Part shown: piece after piece, positions 1 to 8,992 of the stretch
Layout of the letters: every line of letters starts with the position of its first letter
How positions within the stretch are numbered: position 1 is the first letter of the stretch
Assembly: GCA_046350055.1 (NCBI GenBank)
Contig: JAXMBC010000001.1
Span: forward strand, 3,906,001 to 3,970,000
Origin: JAEUIE01 sp046350055
Lineage (GTDB): Bacteria > Planctomycetota > Planctomycetia > Gemmatales > HRBIN36
Reading direction: 5' to 3'
DNA: 64,000 nucleotides
Notes under the pieces: generated by a model
Database searches by the model: none
The model's input: only the letters and a program-made list of their open reading frames with translations
What the model was told of the DNA's origin: nothing
Translations under genes and position numbers: made by a program

Positions 1-1
1 G

Positions 2-679
2 GAAGTCAGCGCGGTGAGCATTCACGCCTATGCTCACCTGCTGGAAAAGTATGCCTTGCTACCCAGTGGCTGCAGCATGGGTGATAAATACGGGCCGATG
101 GTGGTGGCCAGGCAGCCCTATACCATGGATCAGCTGAAGACCAAAAAAATCGCAGTCCCGGGTACCATGACTACAGCCTATCTCGCACTGCGACTTTGCC
201 TGGGTTGTGACTTTGCTTATGAAGTGGTTCCCTTTGACCAGATCCTCAGCGTGGTCGAATCGGGCCAATACGAGGCGGGTCTCATCATCCACGAAGGACA
301 GCTGACCTTTCAGAATCAGGGACTGAAGCTGCTCGTCGATCTGGGAGTCTGGTGGTATGAGAAGACCGGCTTGCCGCTGCCGTTGGGTGGCAATGTGGTT
401 CGACGCGACCTGGGTGGGGAAACCATTAGCCTGATCAGCAAGCTGCTTAAACAAAGCATTCAGTACTCGCTCGATCATCGCCAGGAAGCGCTCGACTATG
501 CCTTGCAATATGGTCGTGATCTTGACCGCAATCTCGCAGACAAGTTCGTCGGTATGTATGTGAACGACTGGACGCTCGACTACGGTGAGCGGGGCAGGGC
601 AGCGGTGCGTAAATTATTGGAAGAGGCAGCGAAGGCTAAGATCATTCCCAACGCAGTGAATGTGCAGTTCGTGGAGTAG
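2..679 (+). CDS. mqnD: 1,4-dihydroxy-6-naphthoate synthase MqnD (5' truncated by window edge)
   Basis: MqnD acts in the futalosine route to menaquinone, converting cyclic dehypoxanthine futalosine to 1,4-dihydroxy-6-naphthoate in the cytoplasm. The frame is open to base 2 and reads EVSAVSIHAY before the first possible GTG at 14. MqnD proteins have this SxHAY segment about 50 residues in, so the true start lies outside the window and 226 residues are visible. Family landmarks are LLPSGCSMGDKYGPMVVA, the AVPGTMTTAYLALRL segment of the periplasmic-binding-protein-like fold, and HEGQLTF followed by LGVWW. The stop is 2 bp before the next ATG, so the two genes are probably co-transcribed. Family assignment is firm. 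The distinction from MqnA rests on the LLPSG and HEGQ features. Confidence 0.9.
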   Translation, partial: EVSAVSIHAYAHLLEKYALLPSGCSMGDKYGPMVVARQPYTMDQLKTKKIAVPGTMTTAYLALRLCLGCDFAYEVVPFDQILSVVESGQYEAGLIIHEGQLTFQNQGLKLLVDLGVWWYEKTGLPLPLGGNVVRRDLGGETISLISKLLKQSIQYSLDHRQEALDYALQYGRDLDRNLADKFVGMYVNDWTLDYGERGRAAVRKLLEEAAKAKIIPNAVNVQFVE

Positions 680-681
680 CG

Positions 682-1314
682 ATGTCTGCACCATTGACAG
701 AGCCCTATGCAATCTCCGAGCGGCTGGCCCGCCTCGAGGGCCAGCAGCATTCGCTTACCCAACGCTTGGCTCTCAATCAAAATGAGCGAGATCAACTTCA
801 GAAGATGCTCGATCTGGCCAGTGAAGTAGAGGGAGCGCTCAAGACTCTCAGCGGTCAGCTCTTTGCTGATCTGCTGCATCAACTGGAAAAATCCCTCTCC
901 CTCGCCCTGCAGGATGTACTCGAACAGCCTCTGCAACTGATTGCTCTCCCAGATTTCAAACGGGGCAGCATGAATATCGACTTCGTCATCGAACGGGATG
1001 GCGAACGGGAACATATCATGCACGGGCAGGGAGGCTCGGTTGCCAACGTACTTAGTGTTGGACTGCGCATGTTCGCCTTGGCCCAGCGGCAGGAGAGTCA
1101 TCGGCAGTTGCTCGTCCTGGATGAACCCGACTGCTGGCTGCAGCCTGAACTGGTGCCCCGTCTAGTGAAGATCATCAAGCTCGCGGGGGAAAGGCTGGGC
1201 ATCCAGGTCATCCTGGTCAGTCATCATCAAAGCGATTACTTTGCCGAGGCGGCGGAACGCATGTATCGCCTCGTGCCTGCCGCGAACGGAGTGAAGGTGG
1301 AGACGGTCAAGTGA
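682..1314 (+). CDS. ABC/SMC-like ATPase, C-terminal half only
   Basis: This 210-aa protein resembles the C-terminal half of RecF/SMC/AAA_23-type ATPases. It has an amphipathic, probably coiled-coil region (residues about 10-75), a signature-like GQGGSVANVLS motif (about 112-122), a Walker B LLVLDEPD (about 141-148) and a switch/H-loop VSHH (about 176-179). No Walker A P-loop (GxxxxGKS/T) is present. The ATG lies 2 bp after the mqnD stop, so the protein is not a frame-shifted 3' part of a longer local ORF. It may need a separate N-terminal partner or may bind nucleotide only in a heterodimer. The ATPase relationship is clear, but the cellular role is unknown. Confidence 0.75.
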   Translation: MSAPLTEPYAISERLARLEGQQHSLTQRLALNQNERDQLQKMLDLASEVEGALKTLSGQLFADLLHQLEKSLSLALQDVLEQPLQLIALPDFKRGSMNIDFVIERDGEREHIMHGQGGSVANVLSVGLRMFALAQRQESHRQLLVLDEPDCWLQPELVPRLVKIIKLAGERLGIQVILVSHHQSDYFAEAAERMYRLVPAANGVKVETVK

Positions 1315-1326
1315 TTGGTTGATACG

Positions 1327-1395
1327 AACCACAGAGACACAAAGAGGCGCAGAGAGTTGCAGTGATTCTCTGTGCCTCTTTGTGTCTCTGTGGTT
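1327..1395. repeat. Inverted repeat of the AACCACAGAGACAC type, copy 1
   Basis: The left arm starts at 1327 with AACCACAGAGACACAAAG and the right arm ends at 1395 with its reverse complement. The innermost 22 bp of each arm match perfectly, and pairing extends to about 28 bp with one mismatch. The loop is roughly 13 bases. The element sits between the ATPase gene and rsgA. A second, related copy lies at 12949-13017. It could fold as a terminator for the upstream genes, but the shared sequence of the two copies indicates a dispersed element. Confidence 0.85.
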
Positions 1396-1468
1396 AAATG
1401 CGTTTTGATTAAGCCATACTTCGTTCTCTACCCTATCCATTCACCACCTTATCAGGCATAATGGCACC

Positions 1469-2614
1469 ATGGCTGAACAACGCAAAGTGCGAGTCGACCT
1501 GCGTAAGAACCGCTCCAAGCCACCCCGGGAGAAGGGGTGGACCCGTGATTATCAGCAGAAAGACGAAACCGACTACTCCGCCGGCGAGCGCATCCGGGCC
1601 AAAGGCGATTTGTCTCGCAAGCGTACGATCGTGACAGACGAAACGGCACCGTCAGCTGATACAGCTACCCCCGAAATCTTCATGCCTTCGGTAGACCTCA
1701 CCAGTTGTCTGCCTGGCCGGGTAGTTCGAGTGCATGGCTTGCAGAATGTGGTCATGACGGAGGATGGCCAGGAATATGTCTGTACAGTCAGACGTTTGCT
1801 TCGCAGCCTGACGATTGATGAACGCAGCGTGGTGACGACCGGCGACCGAGTCTGGTTTCGTCCGGTTGCTTCGGAAGGGACCATTGAGAAAGTAGAGCCT
1901 CGTTATGGCCTGCTCACCCGTAAATCCTGGAAGCGGGAGCATGTTCTGGTCGCCAATGTCGATCAGATTGTCATCGTGGCAGCACTCGCAGAACCGTTCC
2001 TCAAGCCACACCTCATTGATCGTTACCTGGTGGCTGCATCGATGGGTAAACTCAAGCCCATCATCTGTTTCAACAAGACCGATCTGGTCGATCCAGCAGT
2101 GTTCCAGCCCATCCTGGGGATGTATGCACAACTAGGCTACGATGCCTTGCTGACTAGCACTCATACAGGCCGGGGGATTGAGGAACTCAGACACATGCTA
2201 CTGAATCGGCAGACGGTATTCTCTGGTCAGAGCGGTGTGGGTAAGACCTCTCTTCTGAACCGAATCGAGCCGGGGCTGGAGTTGCGCGTCCGTGAGGTGA
2301 GCGACATGACTCAGAAAGGCCGGCACACCACCACCACCGCGGAGCTTATTCGCCTGAGCTTCGGTGGCTGGGTGGTGGATACTCCCGGGATTCGCCAGTT
2401 TGACCTCTGGGATGTCATTTCAGCTGAGTTGGATGGTCATTTCCCTGAATTCCGTCCCTTTGTAGCCCACTGTGGCTTTCCCGGCTGCTCTCATCTCCGG
2501 GAAGAGAATTGCGCTGTAAGGCAGGCACTCGACGAAGGATGGATTGATCCCCAGCGGTATTACAGTTATCGTGGCATTCACGAAACCAAAGACGCCCCGG
2601 AGATTGAGGAATGA
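1469..2614 (+). CDS. rsgA: Ribosome small-subunit-dependent GTPase RsgA (YjeQ)
   Basis: RsgA is a circularly permuted GTPase that checks late 30S subunit maturation. The 381-aa product has a basic N-terminal tail (residues 1-70, rich in Arg and Lys), an OB-fold (about 72-140), and then GTPase motifs in permuted order: G4 NKTD (about 202-205), G1 GQSGVGKTS (about 253-261) and G3 DTPG (about 304-307). A C-terminal zinc knuckle follows (CGFPGCSHLREENC, about 335-349, with Cys/His ligands). The family is usually 300-350 aa, and the extra length is the charged N-terminal tail. The ATG at 1469 begins that tail. The 3' end overlaps the next ORF by 4 bp (ATGA), implying translational coupling. Confidence 0.96.
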   Translation: MAEQRKVRVDLRKNRSKPPREKGWTRDYQQKDETDYSAGERIRAKGDLSRKRTIVTDETAPSADTATPEIFMPSVDLTSCLPGRVVRVHGLQNVVMTEDGQEYVCTVRRLLRSLTIDERSVVTTGDRVWFRPVASEGTIEKVEPRYGLLTRKSWKREHVLVANVDQIVIVAALAEPFLKPHLIDRYLVAASMGKLKPIICFNKTDLVDPAVFQPILGMYAQLGYDALLTSTHTGRGIEELRHMLLNRQTVFSGQSGVGKTSLLNRIEPGLELRVREVSDMTQKGRHTTTTAELIRLSFGGWVVDTPGIRQFDLWDVISAELDGHFPEFRPFVAHCGFPGCSHLREENCAVRQALDEGWIDPQRYYSYRGIHETKDAPEIEE

Positions 2615-3051
2615 TCTGCCCCCTTTGCGTGCTGCTTGTCAGCTTGATTCAACCCCCCAGTGATCCCATTAGCCTGGAAGTCAGTCGGCTTAGCGGCAGC
2701 TGGCAAGTTGTCACGGCTCAGGCTGATGGCAAGGAAATGACAGAGCGACTCAAAGGCTTTCGTTATGTCTTTGATGGCCAGCTTATGAAGCTGCTTGACC
2801 GGCAAGGCCGTCCGATGTTGCGAAGCGATAACAAGCCCGATGAAAGACCGTTCCTCATCAATGTGCAAACCAATCCCCGCACCATGGACATCACCATCCA
2901 GGTGAAGACCAAGGCGTTCCTCTCGCTGGGAATCTATCGACTGGCGGACGAGGAGTTAACGTTGTGCTTCGCTGAGCCCGGCGCTGCCCGTCCCAGTGAT
3001 TTCAAGAGCAAAGCAGGCGTGACCCTGGTAGTGCTGCGAAAGGTAAAGTAG
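2611..3051 (+). CDS. TIGR03067-type secreted/lipocalin-like protein
   Basis: This 146-aa protein belongs to the planctomycete TIGR03067 family of unknown function. It shows the LSGSWQVVTAQADGKEM opening, the central segment converting a mass-action-like term (PRTMDITIQ), and the closing LGIYRLADEELTLCFA, then RPSDFKSK and VVLRK. The first 15 residues are hydrophobic with a Cys (MICPLCVLLVSLI) and probably form a signal peptide. Its ATG overlaps the rsgA stop (ATGA), so its expression follows rsgA, although a functional link is not evident. The role is unknown. Confidence 0.85.
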   Translation: MICPLCVLLVSLIQPPSDPISLEVSRLSGSWQVVTAQADGKEMTERLKGFRYVFDGQLMKLLDRQGRPMLRSDNKPDERPFLINVQTNPRTMDITIQVKTKAFLSLGIYRLADEELTLCFAEPGAARPSDFKSKAGVTLVVLRKVK

Positions 3052-3072
3052 TTGCAGCCCCACGAGCATATG

Positions 3073-3095
3073 AAACGCGGCGAGACGCCGCGTTT
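3073..3095. terminator. Bidirectional hairpin terminator
   Basis: A perfect 10-bp stem (AAACGCGGCG / CGCCGCGTTT) with an AGA loop lies between two convergent genes. It is flanked by A on one side and T on the other, so it can act in both directions, although the T-tract is only three bases. Confidence 0.6.
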
Positions 3096-3120
3096 GCAGT
3101 GAGTTAATCAGTTCGAAGAT

Positions 3121-6100
3121 TTACGTTGTCACTACTCCTGACTTGGCTTTGGGCAAAGCTGCGACGAAAACGCCACCAGTGTAACCTCCGCCATAGTTGA
3201 ACAGCGTGGTACCAAACATCTCGCTCAGTGTCAGGGCGTCATAGACTCTAGCCCGGCTGGCAGTTCCACTAGTGGCAATACCCACCACCAGGTCAAGCTT
3301 GCCATCCCCATTGATATCGCCTATTGCCACGCGGGCTGGCCCGGTTGTCGTTCCTGCGATTGCCAGATTTCGAACTGGTGTCGTACCGTTTCCGTTGAAG
3401 ATTCGCACCTGGCCGTTGGAATTGGTGGCTGCTCCGGTAACGATCTCCGCCTTGCCATCACCATCAAGATCACCCACGCTGACATAGACGCCTCCAGCCA
3501 CACTGCTGCTGTAGGCGACAAATGACTTGATCAGAGCAGTCGCAAACGTGGTCGCGGCTGTGCTGTACACCTTCACCGTGGGGGTTCCGGCACCCGGAGA
3601 AGTAACGATATCAGTCCGGCCATCGCCATTCACATCGCCCAGAGCAACACGCACCCCGCCATAAGCACTGCCGGTGTAAGGATTGAAGCCACTGTACCAG
3701 GCGGAAGAACTGAAGAGTGTCCCAGAACTGCCATTGTAACTGCGGACCTGCGGCGATGCGGTGACGCTATCAGCTGAAGTAACCACATCACTCTTCCCGT
3801 CGCCGTTGACATCACCCACGGCAATTTCGATGCCACCACGATAGTTTGCTCCGAACGGCGCTACACCATTGGTCCAGTTCCCGGTGAGTGGTGCACCTGT
3901 TACGCCATTAAAGGCCTTCACTGTTAGACCCGTGCCGGTGCCAGTTTGTGGCCCAGGTGCTGTAACAATGTCGGGTACACCATCACCGTTCAAGTCGCCC
4001 GTAGCAACGCGAATCGCTCCGGTGAACGATGCACCATACGGAGTGATCGTAAAGATGGAGTTACCTGTCTCACCAGCAAATACCTTCAGTGCGCCCCCGA
4101 TTTCCTTGCCGAGAACGACACGGCGATAGGGATCTGTTGGCGGTGGAGGCGGTGTGCCCACCGTAAATTTGACTGTGGCGATGTTACTCAATGAGTTGCC
4201 ATCAGAGCATTGATAGGTAAAGCTGTCGTAGCCATTGAACCCGGCCTGTGGCGTGTAGGTCAGGTGGCCATCGGGATAGAGGAAGAGTGTGCCATTACTG
4301 GTGCCACTTAGAAGTGTGGCAATCAGTGCACTCGAGGGACCGTCGGGGTCGTAGTCATTATTGAGCACCCCCCGGGCAGGAATCGTGGTTGTTACATCTG
4401 AAGGGACAGCATAGTTGTCGTCCACTGCCACTGGGGGTTGATTTGGGGCAAAGACGACAACTGTTACAGTTGCCACGTTGCTGTCGAAGAAGCCATCGTT
4501 AGCGACATAGGTAAAGGTATCTACCCCAATGAAGCCATTGCCGGCAGTGTAAATGAAGCTGCCATCAGGCTTCAGTAGCACAGCACCATTTGCTGGTGCG
4601 GTGTTGAGTCTGGCCGAGAGGAGGTTGTTGTTCGGCGAGTTGTCGTTAACCAGCACTCCAGTAGGAGAACTAACATTTAATACGCTGCCGAATACAGCAT
4701 AGCTGTCAGGCAGCGCGATGGGAGTTGGCTGTACGTTGATGGAGATGGTAGCAGTGTTGCCATTAAAATAGCCGTCGCTGGCTGTATAGGTGAACGAATC
4801 AGGGCCATAGTAGCCAGCATTTGGTGTGTATTTCAAGTATCCGTTGGTGTCCATAATTACTGTGCCATGTGCTGCTGTTGTTACCAGATGCGACTGGAGT
4901 ACATCGCCAAACATGGCCGTATCAGGATCGGAATCGTTAGATAAAATGCCCGGGTAGAATACTTCAAGTACAGTATCCTTCTTGATGGAATAGCTGTCAG
5001 ACATCACAACAGGAAGTCGATCAACACGGATGGTTACCGTGGCTGTTGTGCCATTATCCCAGCTGTCGAATGGTGCGTAAGTAAAAGTATCGATGCCGAA
5101 AAAGCCCGGATTCGGTGTGTAAGTAAACGTGCCATTTGAATTGAAACTGACGGTGCCATTCGAGGGATTGCTGAGGATGTTCGCTGTAAGTGCATCCAGA
5201 TCGAGATCGGTATCATTAGATAATACATTTCCTGAGACAGCGACACCGACTGGAGTGTAATATTGGTCTGCTTTCCCCTGGGCGTAATTGTTGATGTGAA
5301 TCTTCACGTTGGCAGTGTTCGAGTTCAACAGTCCGTCGTTGGCCCTGTACTGAAAGCTGTCATTCCCAGTCGAGGTAATTGCAGCAGTGTAAGTGAATCC
5401 GCCGTTGGAACTGAAACTGTTGACCACACCTTTGACGGGGCTTGTGGCAAGGACTGCAGTCAATGGCAGGCCACCTTCTCCCAGTTGGATTTCCGGATCG
5501 AGGTCATTCGCAAGCACACCTATGCCCGCCGGAATTACCATGGGAATGCCTGGATGTGCCAGGTAAGTTGCAACACCGACAGGTAGCACACCATCGTCTA
5601 CTGCAGTGGGCGCATCGTTGACAGGTGTCACACTTATGGTGACGGTGACGGGCGTGCTGTCAAAGTAGCCATTGTTGGCCTTGTAGGTGAACGAGTCTGG
5701 CCCGGGATTGTTGGTATCGTTGGAGTTCAAGCTTGGAATATAAGTGAATGACCCATTGCTGTTGAGTGTTACAGTGCCATGACTGGGGCCAGAAACCAAA
5801 ATGGCAGAAAGTGGCAAGCCAAACACATCAGTATCATTGCTCAACACGCCATTTGTTGCGCTCCTGACAAGTGCCGTATCTTCGTTCACAACATAGTTAT
5901 CCGCGTTACCGATCGGTGGCACTGGATCCACATTGAATGGAACTCCCTGAGATTCAATGCCGCTACCAATGACTGTCAGCGTATAGGTCCCGATGGGAAT
6001 GCCGGATGGAAGCGTGAAGTTAGTGGACACTGGAGTGCTGCCGGTTGCAACTCCGGTACTGCTCCAGTTGAAAGTGCGCGCGTAATAGACTCCGCCACTG

Positions 6101-7401
6101 GCATTGGTGAGCTTGACGATAGGGTAGTTGGTATCCATTTCCGCATCATCGCCATACGCGCCGCCGCCAAAGATGCCGTTAATCTGCGTACCGGTAAGAG
6201 TAAATGTCCCAGCACCGTTACTGCTGATTCCGCTGATGACAGGCCTCCATGCATCCAGCGGTCCGCCAGCAGGGGTATACAGGGAAAGCCTGCTGGTACT
6301 GTCGGTGAACAACACCTGACCGGTAGGCAAAAGGAGCATTCGAGTTGTGTAAGGCAGAGTCGAATTGAGGTTTGGAGTGGTTGGGGTAACATCTGTCAGT
6401 GAAGTGGCAATCGGTGCCAGTGGATCAAACTCATAGATCTTGGTGGGCCCGGAGAATGCGGGGGTACCACCTACTGCCAGAATAACCTTTCCGTTGGGCA
6501 TGACGCAGCACGGCGCATCATTAGCTCCCAATCCTCCGGGAATGACTGGGCCAGCAACCCACGAACCGGGGCCGCCGGGAACAGCGGATGGAGTATAGAT
6601 CGCGGTGTTACTGTTGCCGCCGATCATGAAGACTCGCTTATCAGGCAGCAATACGCCTCCGCCAACCTCTGATCCGCTCGTGGTGAAGAGTGATACTGGC
6701 ATGGTCCCTGAGTCGATCCATGTCATGGTCGAGGGATCCATGCGCTGTGCATGATTTGGGTTATTAAAAATGTTGTAAGTCAGAATGCTGCCATCAGGCA
6801 TCTGCACCCACGTCTCTTCGTTGCTGCGGTCGCCATCGAGCTTGGTCGGACCATTGCTCCAGGAATTGGTAGTGGGGTTGTAGATATAGGTTTCAGGGCC
6901 ACTTAAGTACGAGGCCAGCACTCGCCCATCGGGCAGGATACCCGTCGAACCATCACCAAACGCGCTGCGTGGGAAGTTGGGAATGTTTGTCCAGGAGTTG
7001 GTAAGGGGGTTGTAGATCTCACCTGTATTCGTCCAGGTTGCATTACCAGCTGGGCCTGAGTATTCGCCACCCAGCACGAAGACCCGTCCATCCTGCAAAG
7101 TGCGTGTGCCGGTGTATAGACGTTCCAGGCCCATACTTGCCAGCGTAGACCAGGTACCATTCTGATAGCTGCCATTTGCATCAGGCGTGAGTCGATACCA
7201 CGTATTGGTGACGCCGCCTCCCTGAGCCATGATGGTACCGTCGGAAAGTAATTCCATCGTCCCGATGCCATTACTTCCAAGCGGTGCCAGATTGGCTAGC
7301 TGCGTCCAGGTGCCTGCTGGAACAAGGCGATCTTCCAGCAGATCCAGCATGGGGCGATACGATTTCAGGATGGAGTGTTTGCGAACCGGTTGGCGAGTCA
7401 T
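3121..7401 (-). CDS. Giant surface protein: kelch-like propeller, tandem cadherin/Ig-like repeats, FG-GAP repeats
   Basis: This is a 1426-aa, probably cell-surface or secreted protein. The N-terminus carries LEDRLVPA (residues 22-29), a motif common at the start of large planctomycete extracellular proteins. Residues about 30-490 resemble a galactose-oxidase/kelch propeller (repeated LPDGRV, LADG and GG-xY elements) with a following Ig-like segment. Residues about 495-1090 hold five to six tandem cadherin-like repeats, each with xDxY...GVLxNDxD, a GTV/GTL turn and DSFTY. Residues about 1100-1415 hold five FG-GAP/VCBS units with calcium-loop motifs such as DLNGDGVPDIV and DVNGDGKSDVV. A good Shine-Dalgarno (AGAGGA) lies before the ATG. 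The likely role is adhesion or polymer binding. A galactose-oxidase copper site was not identified. Confidence 0.88.
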   Translation of the reverse strand: MTRQPVRKHSILKSYRPMLDLLEDRLVPAGTWTQLANLAPLGSNGIGTMELLSDGTIMAQGGGVTNTWYRLTPDANGSYQNGTWSTLASMGLERLYTGTRTLQDGRVFVLGGEYSGPAGNATWTNTGEIYNPLTNSWTNIPNFPRSAFGDGSTGILPDGRVLASYLSGPETYIYNPTTNSWSNGPTKLDGDRSNEETWVQMPDGSILTYNIFNNPNHAQRMDPSTMTWIDSGTMPVSLFTTSGSEVGGGVLLPDKRVFMIGGNSNTAIYTPSAVPGGPGSWVAGPVIPGGLGANDAPCCVMPNGKVILAVGGTPAFSGPTKIYEFDPLAPIATSLTDVTPTTPNLNSTLPYTTRMLLLPTGQVLFTDSTSRLSLYTPAGGPLDAWRPVISGISSNGAGTFTLTGTQINGIFGGGAYGDDAEMDTNYPIVKLTNASGGVYYARTFNWSSTGVATGSTPVSTNFTLPSGIPIGTYTLTVIGSGIESQGVPFNVDPVPPIGNADNYVVNEDTALVRSATNGVLSNDTDVFGLPLSAILVSGPSHGTVTLNSNGSFTYIPSLNSNDTNNPGPDSFTYKANNGYFDSTPVTVTISVTPVNDAPTAVDDGVLPVGVATYLAHPGIPMVIPAGIGVLANDLDPEIQLGEGGLPLTAVLATSPVKGVVNSFSSNGGFTYTAAITSTGNDSFQYRANDGLLNSNTANVKIHINNYAQGKADQYYTPVGVAVSGNVLSNDTDLDLDALTANILSNPSNGTVSFNSNGTFTYTPNPGFFGIDTFTYAPFDSWDNGTTATVTIRVDRLPVVMSDSYSIKKDTVLEVFYPGILSNDSDPDTAMFGDVLQSHLVTTAAHGTVIMDTNGYLKYTPNAGYYGPDSFTYTASDGYFNGNTATISINVQPTPIALPDSYAVFGSVLNVSSPTGVLVNDNSPNNNLLSARLNTAPANGAVLLKPDGSFIYTAGNGFIGVDTFTYVANDGFFDSNVATVTVVVFAPNQPPVAVDDNYAVPSDVTTTIPARGVLNNDYDPDGPSSALIATLLSGTSNGTLFLYPDGHLTYTPQAGFNGYDSFTYQCSDGNSLSNIATVKFTVGTPPPPPTDPYRRVVLGKEIGGALKVFAGETGNSIFTITPYGASFTGAIRVATGDLNGDGVPDIVTAPGPQTGTGTGLTVKAFNGVTGAPLTGNWTNGVAPFGANYRGGIEIAVGDVNGDGKSDVVTSADSVTASPQVRSYNGSSGTLFSSSAWYSGFNPYTGSAYGGVRVALGDVNGDGRTDIVTSPGAGTPTVKVYSTAATTFATALIKSFVAYSSSVAGGVYVSVGDLDGDGKAEIVTGAATNSNGQVRIFNGNGTTPVRNLAIAGTTTGPARVAIGDINGDGKLDLVVGIATSGTASRARVYDALTLSEMFGTTLFNYGGGYTGGVFVAALPKAKSGVVTT

Positions 7402-7664
7402 GGAATCCTCTTAGCGAATACAACTAAACTGTTGCCAGCAACTGCAACAGGAACAGGGCGTCCTCGTTAAAGAAGTCTCATTGTCTCAGTATCAAATCCA
7501 AACACAAGAATAACTTGTCCAACTTCAACCAAACTCTGCACATTTTGTGGAGGTTACTCAGTCTACACGGGATATCAAAGTCGATGAAAACCGGGCCATG
7601 GAAGCGCTACGGTAGCGCTGGCAGCCCTGAACATAGCTTGCTACTACACTGCGAGGTAAGAATA

Positions 7665-8900
7665 TCAGAGACTGAGACTTTTCACGGGTCCATACGCCAC
7701 AATGGTTGGATTATCGATGGGGTAGGCGTCCAGCAGGGTACGGATATCGTTCAGCGTGACAGCATCAATAGCCTTCAGATCATCATCCACAGTACGGTAC
7801 TGATTCAAATACTGCCAGTTGAAGCTCACGCTGGCCATGCGGCCCATGGGACGTTCGTTGCCTCGAACGACGCGGCTAGCCAGCTTGGCTCGCGCGAGGT
7901 TCATTTCCTTTTCTGAAATGCCGTCAGCCTGCACTGCTTTCAATACACCCAGATACCGTTGCAGATTGGCCTGGGCTTCATCCGGGTCGCCCCCGACATA
8001 GCCGAGATAGGCTCCAGCCCCCTGATATTCATGGAACGAGAAGTCAGCGGAGTCAGCATGGCCGGGGTCGATGAGCGACCAGTAGAGCCTGCTTCCAGTG
8101 TCGTCTCCAATCGCACCAGCCAGTACCTCAGCCGCATAGCGAAGTTCCGAAGCAGCTGGAGGACCACCTGACCAGATCATCAGGTGTTCCTGTGCGACCT
8201 TTTCCTTGTGAATCACCTGGAACGCGGCTGGCGAACCAGCGGCTGGCAAATCGCGTGGCGTGGGGCCGCTCGTCCAGCTGGCGCAGCGTTCTTCCACCAT
8301 CTTGTGGTAAGCCTTGAAGTCGAAATTGCCTGTGGCGATGACGGTAATGTTCCCTGCCACATAGCGGTTCTGGAAATAATTCCGCATCTGCTCGCTGGTC
8401 AGCGCACCTACCGACTCCGTGGTCCCGAGCACCCGGTTGCCCAGTGGATGCTTCTGAAAGAACAGGCTTTTGCTGGCATCATACGCGGACCACATCGGCT
8501 GGTCTTCATACATGCTGATCTCTTCCAGGATGACCTTCTTCTCCATGTCGAAGTCATCCTGACGCAGGCTGGGTCGAAGAATGTCAGCCAGGATATCGAC
8601 CGCCTGGGGCAGGTATTCGGGCAGCACCGCGGCATAGAAGACGGTGTTCTCTTCGCTGGTGTAGGCGTTGTGATTCGCCCCGATTGCATCGAATTCGCGG
8701 TTCACATCCAATGCTGTGCGTTTGGGTGTGCCCTTGAATGCCATATGTTCAAGGAAATGCGAGACACCTGCGATATCTGGCCCTTCATCACGTGCTCCCG
8801 TTCGGACAAAGAAGCCTACTGCCACCGAGCGAGCTGAAGGATTGGTTTCCCCCAGCACTTGGAGACCATTGGCCAGTCGCAGATGATGAAATTCCAGCAT
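7665..8900 (-). CDS. M16 family zinc peptidase (insulinase/mitochondrial processing peptidase-like)
   Basis: This 411-aa single-chain M16B peptidase has the inverted zinc motif HFLEH (HxxEH) near residue 45, the downstream Glu in the EENTVFYAAV region, and an R/Y substrate-site segment in the C-terminal half. Bacterial members usually act as homodimers or as pairs of active and inactive subunits degrading peptides. Only the active-type copy is seen here. The start is set at 8900 (MLEFHHLRLANG), because AGGA lies 7-10 bases upstream and family members begin at this segment. An upstream ATG at 8957 would add 19 unlike residues. No signal peptide follows from the chosen start. Confidence 0.93.
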   Translation of the reverse strand: MLEFHHLRLANGLQVLGETNPSARSVAVGFFVRTGARDEGPDIAGVSHFLEHMAFKGTPKRTALDVNREFDAIGANHNAYTSEENTVFYAAVLPEYLPQAVDILADILRPSLRQDDFDMEKKVILEEISMYEDQPMWSAYDASKSLFFQKHPLGNRVLGTTESVGALTSEQMRNYFQNRYVAGNITVIATGNFDFKAYHKMVEERCASWTSGPTPRDLPAAGSPAAFQVIHKEKVAQEHLMIWSGGPPAASELRYAAEVLAGAIGDDTGSRLYWSLIDPGHADSADFSFHEYQGAGAYLGYVGGDPDEAQANLQRYLGVLKAVQADGISEKEMNLARAKLASRVVRGNERPMGRMASVSFNWQYLNQYRTVDDDLKAIDAVTLNDIRTLLDAYPIDNPTIVAYGPVKSLSL

Positions 8901-8921
8901 GCATCGTATCCTGAAGTCTAT

Positions 8922-8951
8922 CTGGCGAGCAGGCGTGGCTCCTGCCAGGCC
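8922..8951. repeat. GGCTCCTGCC-containing intergenic repeat, copy 1
   Basis: These 30 bases upstream of the peptidase gene match 11932-11961 at 23 of 30 positions in the same orientation, with the core GGCTCCTGCC identical. Both copies lie in short intergenic gaps. The similarity suggests a dispersed non-coding repeat rather than a gene feature. Confidence 0.4.
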
Positions 8952-8992
8952 ACTCACCTTTGATACTATTCTACATACCAGTCAGGCTGTTA

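Noticed and set aside
7515..7916. 133-aa plus-strand ORF in the gap before the peptidase
   Set aside because: It overlaps the peptidase 3' end and has no motif. The 263-bp gap 7402-7664 is better read as regulatory sequence with no visible gene.
8184..8837. 217-aa ORF opposite the M16 peptidase
   Set aside because: Antisense to the zinc-motif gene, with no family match.
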